Of a DNA stretch of 64,000 bases, positions 59,087 to 64,000 are shown in pieces. A program made the translations under genes and the position numbers. Each line of letters begins with the position of its first letter. Positions within the stretch are counted from its first letter, which is position 1. The DNA lies in NCBI GenBank assembly GCA_965277875.1, contig CBDIDV010000002.1, positions 2,542,001-2,606,000 on the forward strand. The letters run 5' to 3'. This stretch comes from CAWFQB01 sp965277875. Its GTDB lineage: Bacteria; Armatimonadota; Chthonomonadetes; Chthonomonadales; Chthonomonadaceae. The notes under the pieces are model-generated. The model saw nothing but the letters and a program-made list of their open reading frames with translations, was not told the origin of the DNA and did not search any database.

Positions 59087-59326
59087 ATTCACTTTACCTG
59101 GAAACCGGAATGGCCCAGCGTAGAGCGTCTGCTGCCGCGCATCGAGGCCGCGCTCGCGCCGTTCCAGGCCCGCCCGCACTGGGGCAAACTGTTTACGATG
59201 CAGCCCGCCGCATTGCAGGCGCTGTACCCCCGACTGCCCGACTTCAAGGAACTGCTGCACACCTGCGACCCGCAGGGCAAGTTCCGCAACGCGTTCCTCA
59301 ACGACACCCTCTTTGCCACGCCATGA
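59087..59326 (+). pseudogene. Alditol oxidase C-terminal fragment (duplicate)
   Basis: This repeats the last 80 codons of the alditol oxidase (IHFTWKPEWPSVERLLP to the end, NDTLFATP), with only a few changes (for example E for D, R for H). It is fused in frame to the truncated subtilase. It lacks the flavin domain and cannot be an enzyme. Confidence 0.88.
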
Positions 59327-59373
59327 CGTATGCGGCCTTAACAAACATTTAACATTGGCCGGTGATGGTAGTA

Positions 59374-59402
59374 TTGACAGCCTGCCCGCGTCCTGCTATA
59401 CT
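59374..59402 (+). promoter_or_regulatory. Duplicated sigma-70 promoter before the second lipoprotein
   Basis: TTGACA (59374-59379) and TATACT (59397-59402) are 17 bases apart, the same as the promoter at 57598. It should drive the second lipoprotein and the subtilase after it. Confidence 0.88.
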
Positions 59403-59502
59403 AATTTCGTTCCCTCCCACATGCCCGTCTATTCGCTTCCCGGTTGAAGCGCGACCCGCCTGCCCACGACTCCCTGATGCTCGGCAGGCAAAAGGAAACT
59501 CG

Positions 59503-60036
59503 ATGTCCAACACCCGCTTCGTGCCACTCCGCACCGCCGCGCTCTGCGCCTGCCTGTTACCGTTCGCCCTGCTCACAGGCTGCGGCGGCGGTTCCTCCTC
59601 AACGCCCGTTACTCCAGTCAACACCGGCCCCGTCACGTCTGCGCCTCGCAGCTCCAATGGCTTGCAGTACACACTTACCGCTGACAAATCTGTTTACAAG
59701 GTTGGTGAGGCTGTCAATTTGACGTACACGTCAACAAACACCAGCACACAACCCATCACAGATGTAATAGGTCTGCCGAATGTTTTTGCCACAGTGACAC
59801 AAGGTAATCAGGTGATATGGCGAACTCCAGCACTGGTAGGGACGGGGGGGGCTGGATTCGGGCCAAGCTCATCTATACCTCCTGGTGCCTCTTCTACATA
59901 TCAAGCAACATGGCCGCAAACTATAGGAACCAGCGGCACACAAGCCGCCCCAGGGCAATATGCCATTACAGCTACACTCAACGATACCGCAATCGGGCAG
60001 CCAACAAACCCGATCCAGATTACCATAGTCCCGTGA
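59503..60036 (+). CDS. BsuPI-domain lipoprotein, copy 2
   Basis: The 177-residue paralogue of the first lipoprotein starts MSNTRFVPLRTAALCACLLPFALLTGC, with lipobox LLTGC and AAAGGA upstream. The signal and first linker residues are nearly the same as in copy 1, but the beta-sandwich has diverged: LQYTLTADKSVYKVGEAVNLTYTSTNTSTQPITDV, W in TYQATWPQT, APGQYAITATL. It is followed 33 bases later by the subtilase gene. It is predicted to be a membrane-anchored BsuPI-type protein. Confidence 0.8.
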   Translation: MSNTRFVPLRTAALCACLLPFALLTGCGGGSSSTPVTPVNTGPVTSAPRSSNGLQYTLTADKSVYKVGEAVNLTYTSTNTSTQPITDVIGLPNVFATVTQGNQVIWRTPALVGTGGAGFGPSSSIPPGASSTYQATWPQTIGTSGTQAAPGQYAITATLNDTAIGQPTNPIQITIVP

Positions 60037-60069
60037 TCTATGGTCATGCCCTGAAAGGAAGGTACTCTC

Positions 60070-62652
60070 ATGTCGTCCCTTGTGTACGCTTACGTCGGGT
60101 CTGTCAAACGCTTGATGGCGTTGTTGCTGTTACCCATTCTATGTCTGTGTAAGCCCTTGTCCGCGCAGGAAGCCAACGGTTATGTCGCTGGCGAGGTGCT
60201 TGTCGGCATCCGCGCCGACAAAGACGATGCTGGTCTTGCCCAGCGTCTTGCCTTCGTCGGCGCAGACGTAGAGCAGATCGCCAACCTACACATCCACCGT
60301 TTGCGCCTGCTTCCCGGCTTTACCGTGCCGACCGCCATCGCTGCGCTGAAACTGCTGCCCGATGTCACCTATGCCGAACCTAACGCCTACTTCTACGGCT
60401 GCGCTACTCCCAACAACCCGGCCTACGCCAATCAGCAGTACGGGCCGCAGCGCGTTCAGGCAGATCTTGCCTAGAACATCTGGCAGCCCCGCCAGACCGT
60501 CTATATCGCCATTTTGGATACGGGTGTAGATGATACGCACCCCTGCTTAACAAACAAGATGTATCGCGACAGCAGCGGCCATGTCATCGGCTACAATGTG
60601 GGCGTGACCAACTTCCACACCAATGACACCGTCAGCACAATGGACGACAACGGGCATGGCACAATCAACGCGGGCATTGCCGCCGCGCAGATCAACAGCG
60701 GGGTGGGCGTGGCAGGCATCGCCGGCTGGAACGGCGTTGCCGGACAGACCGACACGAGCAACGTCAAGATCGTCCCCGTCAAAGTTCTCTACAACGACAG
60801 TCAAGCAAACGTGGACAACTCTGCTCACGCTTATGGCGCTTCAACGACCATGAACGTAGCCAAAGGCATCAACTGGGTTGCCAGCCTCAACGTCAACGGC
60901 AAAAAAATTATCAGCATGAGTCTGACGACAGGACGTTTCACACCAGGCATCACTCGCACGGCTCCTGGAAACACTATGGGAAATGCCATTGAGAACGCCT
61001 ATAACAGTGGATGCTTGATGGTAGCCGCCGCCGGCAACGACGGGCAATCGCAGTCGCCCAACGCAAATACCCCCGACGCAAGCGGAAACTACAGCTACGA
61101 CACCTATCCCGCTTCCGTCCCCCATATTCTCTCCGTAGCGGCAAGTGACGGCAGCGACACGCTAACGCAATTCTCTCACTACGGAGATTGGATTAACGTG
61201 GCCGCGCCAGGTTTCAACATCTACTCCACCATGCCGACCTACGCGGCATCACTGAACAATCCCGGCCCCAACCGCCCTGCACTTAACTACAACTACGACT
61301 ATCAGAGCGGCACGTCGCAAGCCTGTCCTCATGTGGCAGGTGAAGCCGCCCTGATCTGGTCGCAGAACCCCTCGCTGACCAACGACCAAGTCACAAGCAT
61401 TATCCAAAACAACACTGATCCCGTGATACCCTTTCCCAGTCACGGCGGCATCGGCGGCGGGCGCGTCAACGTGTACCGCGCTCTTGTCGCTGCTACCAGT
61501 CACGGCAGCGATGTCAAGCTGCTGCCCGTGGGCAACTATCTGTACGGCACGACGCTTGCGGGCGGCGCGTACAGTCGGGGAACCATCTTCCTGGCCGACC
61601 CCTACAACAACGACAGCCACGCGGCGGGGCGCGTCCTCTATAGCTTCACGGGCGGCGCGGACGGCGCGCACCCCTTCGGCGGCATGGTGCAGGGGCCAGA
61701 CGGTTATCTCTACGGCACATGCAGCCAGGGCGGGCAGTATGGATGGGGAACCGTGTGGCGCATCAACCCCGACGGCAGCGGGTTCAGCGTGGCCTTTCAG
61801 GTGGGCGCGGCCAACGGCGGCACACCTGGCGGCGGGACAAATCCCCGCTGCGCCGTAACGTTCACGCCCGACAACTACACGTTCGTAGGCGTGATGCCCA
61901 ACGGCGGCGCGAGCGGTCAGGGAACGTTCTTCGCTTCCAACCGCGACGGCGGCTACATAAACCTGTACAACTTCAGCGGCCCGCCCTACGACGGCAGTTC
62001 GCCCACGGACGGCGTCACCCTGGGCAGCGACGGCGCGTACTGGGGCGTGACGCAGACCGGCGGCAACTACGGCCTGGGAACCGTGTGGCGCAATTTCTAT
62101 ACGACGGCTCCATCAGGGCATAGCGTACCGCTGTTCATCGGGCAGTACATCGGCGGCTCGACGAGCAATGGAGCCTTCCCGCGCGGCCTGCTCGTGGAAC
62201 TGCCGGGCGGGCCAGGCACGTTCGTCGGAACCATGCAGGCCGGGGGAAGCGGCGGCGGCACGATATTCGCCACGAACGCGCAGGGCGGGTTCAACCCCTT
62301 GTACGCCTTTGGCAGCGGCACACCCAACAGCGGCCTGATCGTGGGCAGCGACGGCGCGTTCTGGGGCGTCACGCCTGCAGGAGGGCAGTACGGGCTTGGC
62401 ACGGTGTACCGTCAGACGTACACGACCGATCCGAGCGGGCATAGCGTGGTGCAGAACATCGGCGACTTCAGCGGCGGCAGCAGCCAGAACGGGGCCGCTC
62501 CCATCGGCGCGCTGACGGTGGGCCTGGGCTACTATGGAGCCACGTACTTCGGCGCGACCTCGCAGGGCGGTGACTTCGAGAATGGCTGCGTGTACGCGCT
62601 CAACGCCAATGGCGGGCGGCGTCTCGTTTTCATGTTTCCCGCAAACTTCTGA
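60070..62652 (+). pseudogene. S8 subtilase with GloVer-type repeats, in-frame amber codon
   Basis: The 860-codon frame starts at the ATG at 60070 (GGAAGG upstream) and holds a signal peptide, an S8 propeptide (YVAGEVLVGIRADKDD), and a full subtilase domain with Asp150 (AILDTGVDDTHP), His196 (DDNGHGTINAG), Asn323 (AAAGNDG) and Ser416 (QSGTSQACPHVAG). Codon 135 (60472-60474) is TAG, where the paralogue has TGG (Trp). From about residue 480 on there are repeats of the form LYSFTGGADGAHPFGGMVQGPDGYLYGT, as in GloVer repeat proteins, which form surface propellers. A TTG at codon 149 would restart too late for the propeptide. It is a pseudogene unless amber is suppressed. Confidence 0.82.
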
Positions 62653-62757
62653 ACCGCCGCCGCGAGACCCTGGCGGCGTTCGCGGCCTCGGCCTGACGGC
62701 ATACGCAGGTCGGGCTGCAATGCAGACGCTTGGCAGTACGCAGATATAGCGCGGCGG

Positions 62758-62786
62758 ACATGCCCCGGTATTTTGCCGGGGCATGT
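62758..62786 (+). terminator. Hairpin after the subtilase
   Basis: An 11-bp stem (ACATGCCCCGG, 62758-62768, with 62776-62786) has a seven-base loop. It lies 106 bases after the subtilase stop, between it and the convergent molybdopterin-domain gene. No T run follows. Confidence 0.65.
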
Positions 62787-62842
62787 TCCTGCACCGCTGA
62801 CAACCCACCGGGGCCGTCCGCTGGAACTGTCTTGCTGTATCG

Positions 62843-63433
62843 TCAGGGCTTTTTGTTGCGTTCTTCGGGCGAGACGGCATCTACCAGCGTCAGTGTTCGC
62901 ACCTGCCGCATCCAGCGGGCCTGCCGCTTGTCGTCCGGCACGATCAGGCGCAGCGGCCCCTGTTCCGGCGTGAGCAGCCTGCCGTCGCATACGGTCGCCA
63001 CGAGGATAACGCGATCCGTAAACGCGGGATCGAACTCCGGCAGCGCGAACACGGTACGGTACTTGTCTAAAGCCTCGACGAGCAGGTATTTGGTCAGGGC
63101 GCGTCCGTGCAGATCGGCCCCGAAGTCCATGCCCGCGCGTTTGAGAACATCGCAGAGCAGCAGGCCCGCATACGTATGTTCGGTTCCGCTCTGGTCGCGC
63201 ACTTTGAGGCTGTGCTGCGTTAGCTTGTCCAGGTCTTTCATGCCCAGCGTGACCGGCTTATCCCCCACCCCGCGCACACTCAGAACATTGGCGTCGGTCG
63301 GTATCGCCTCGCGGGGCATGGGCGGCTGTTGCGCCGGTGATGCCAGAGGCGCAAAGCACAGCCGGCATCCCACCCCCATCGCGCATAAAGAAATCGCCGT
63401 TTTCGACATTTTAGAGCGTGTTTGTCGTATCAT
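62843..63433 (-). CDS. Secreted molybdopterin-binding domain protein
   Basis: The 196-residue protein matches the oxidoreductase molybdopterin-binding domain (PF00174, sulphite-oxidase type) in small form. Residues 1-35 form a signal peptide (AISLCAMGVGCRLCFAPLASPAQQ). Then SVRGVGDKPVTLGMKDLDKL, YAGLLLCDVLKRAGMDFG, YRTVFALPEFDPAF and EQGPLRLIVPDDKRQARWMRQVRTLTLVD follow. The Mo-coordinating Cys of sulphite oxidases is not evident; the domain is known in this short form in many bacteria. The start could be the ATG at 63433 or 63409. It is divergent from the S4 gene. Confidence 0.8.
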   Translation of the reverse strand: MIRQTRSKMSKTAISLCAMGVGCRLCFAPLASPAQQPPMPREAIPTDANVLSVRGVGDKPVTLGMKDLDKLTQHSLKVRDQSGTEHTYAGLLLCDVLKRAGMDFGADLHGRALTKYLLVEALDKYRTVFALPEFDPAFTDRVILVATVCDGRLLTPEQGPLRLIVPDDKRQARWMRQVRTLTLVDAVSPEERNKKP

Positions 63434-63582
63434 TGTTTATTGTTTATCTTCCTCAGACGTATCAGCGGACTGCGGGCAAAGCCGCAAAGGAAGCAGCGTG
63501 TCCGCGAGGGAATATCCCTGTCCGGCGCTTTGGTGTCGCGCGTCCCGCTCACGGTTCTATTCTACGCCGAAACGACATTTTC

Positions 63583-64000
63583 ATGCTCAACAAAAAGCTT
63601 ATGCCGCGCCCTAAACGTCGGACTGCGGAACCCGCCCCCCCGCCCGAACAGCAGATCGAGGTGCAGGGCGACCATATCACGCTGGGACAACTGCTCAAAG
63701 TGGCGGGCATCATCGGCACGGGCGGCGAGGCCAAATTGTACCTCGCCGACATCGCCGTCCTTGTCAACGGACAACCGGAACAGCGCCGGGGCCGCAAGCT
63801 GCGCGCGGGCGACCTGATCGCCGCGCCCGACGCCCCTCCCATCCGCCTTATCGCCCCTCCGGATGCTGTCCAAAACACGCCCGATCAGCAGCCAGGTGAC
63901 GACCCCCTCCCTCCCCATGTGAAAAACAAACCCGGCGGCGATGTGAATGCGGATGCGAATGCCAGGGTAAATCTCGCCACGCCCCTTGTGTCCGCCCAGG
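63583..64000 (+). CDS. S4-domain RNA-binding protein (YaaA-like), 3' end outside window
   Basis: From an ATG at 63583 the frame is open to the window end (139 codons visible). Residues 22-80 match the S4/YaaA family: IEVQGDHITLGQLLKVAGIIGTGGEAKLYLADIAVLVNGQPEQRRGRKLRAGDLI. YaaA-type S4 proteins often lie next to recF in replication clusters, but the next gene is outside the window. The C-terminal extension is Pro/Asp/Asn-rich and unlike the family. There is no clear ribosome-binding site before the ATG, so the start may differ. Confidence 0.8.
   Translation, partial: MLNKKLMPRPKRRTAEPAPPPEQQIEVQGDHITLGQLLKVAGIIGTGGEAKLYLADIAVLVNGQPEQRRGRKLRAGDLIAAPDAPPIRLIAPPDAVQNTPDQQPGDDPLPPHVKNKPGGDVNADANARVNLATPLVSAQ

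Larger units (their letters stand above)
57311..59560 (+). repeat. Tandem duplication of an alditol oxidase/lipoprotein/subtilase unit
   Basis: The block from 57311 (end of the alditol oxidase) through the promoter and lipoprotein start reappears from 59087. Over the first 300 bases the two copies are about 97 percent identical, then diverge through the lipoprotein. The offset is 1776 bases. The junction at 59086/59087 joins the subtilase reading GIAGWNG to alditol oxidase IHFTWKP. Confidence 0.85.

Overview
The window is a bacterial chromosome segment with high GC in coding regions. The core genes look like those of a free-living, probably diderm bacterium outside the Proteobacteria. The cluster tRNA-Tyr, tRNA-Thr, tuf, rpmG, tRNA-Trp, secE, nusG, rplK, rplA is the classical bacterial arrangement. 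A zinc-binding L33, an MqnD-like enzyme (futalosine menaquinone route), a Wzm/Wzt exporter, FapA, ankyrin, HEAT and YbjQ proteins, and a subtilase carrying GloVer-type repeats point to an Armatimonadota-like or related lineage. That placement is inference; no 16S rRNA is present.

Layout. 1-0.8 kb: end of an ADP-ribosyltransferase-like gene and a small partner. 0.8-9.1 kb: a mostly minus-strand block with a HEAT-repeat protein, two double-YbjQ proteins, an AI-2E-type permease, a VanX-like dipeptidase and FapA. 9.1-13 kb: a dienelactone hydrolase relic, tRNA-Ala, a DUF1080 protein and a class I aminotransferase. 13.5-18 kb: three tandem membrane-anchored ankyrin proteins. 18-22.4 kb: DUF2256, gpmA, a TPR-AAA+ ATPase and an MqnD-like protein.

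22.8-37.8 kb is a surface-polysaccharide locus. A Gmd/Rmd pair predicted to make a GDP-6-deoxyhexose (the gmd gene carries a full intein) is followed by a polytopic membrane protein, an acyltransferase, two GT4 and two GT2 glycosyltransferases, a methyltransferase and the Wzm/Wzt ABC exporter. 37.8-43 kb: a DUF1963 pair, a complete IS982-family element, and atpD-atpC standing apart from the other ATP synthase genes. 43.3-46 kb: an MBOAT/AlgX-like pair for O-acetylation of a polymer. 47-52.4 kb: the minus-strand translation operon, with a strong promoter upstream and a rho-independent terminator at its end; a small membrane-protein gene sits between rplK and rplA.

52.9-64 kb: secreted and accessory genes (CAP protein, GH76, alditol oxidase). 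A tandem duplication has produced two BsuPI-type lipoproteins, a truncated frameshifted subtilase, an alditol oxidase fragment and a second subtilase with an in-frame amber codon. The window closes with a molybdopterin-domain protein and the start of an S4-domain gene.

Intergenic spaces are unusually rich in long inverted repeats and short tandem repeats. The clearest novel items are the Gmd intein, the alditol oxidase/lipoprotein/subtilase duplication, the gene inserted between L11 and L1, the coupled 40-residue reading frame before a glycosyltransferase, and the inverted repeats inside operons.
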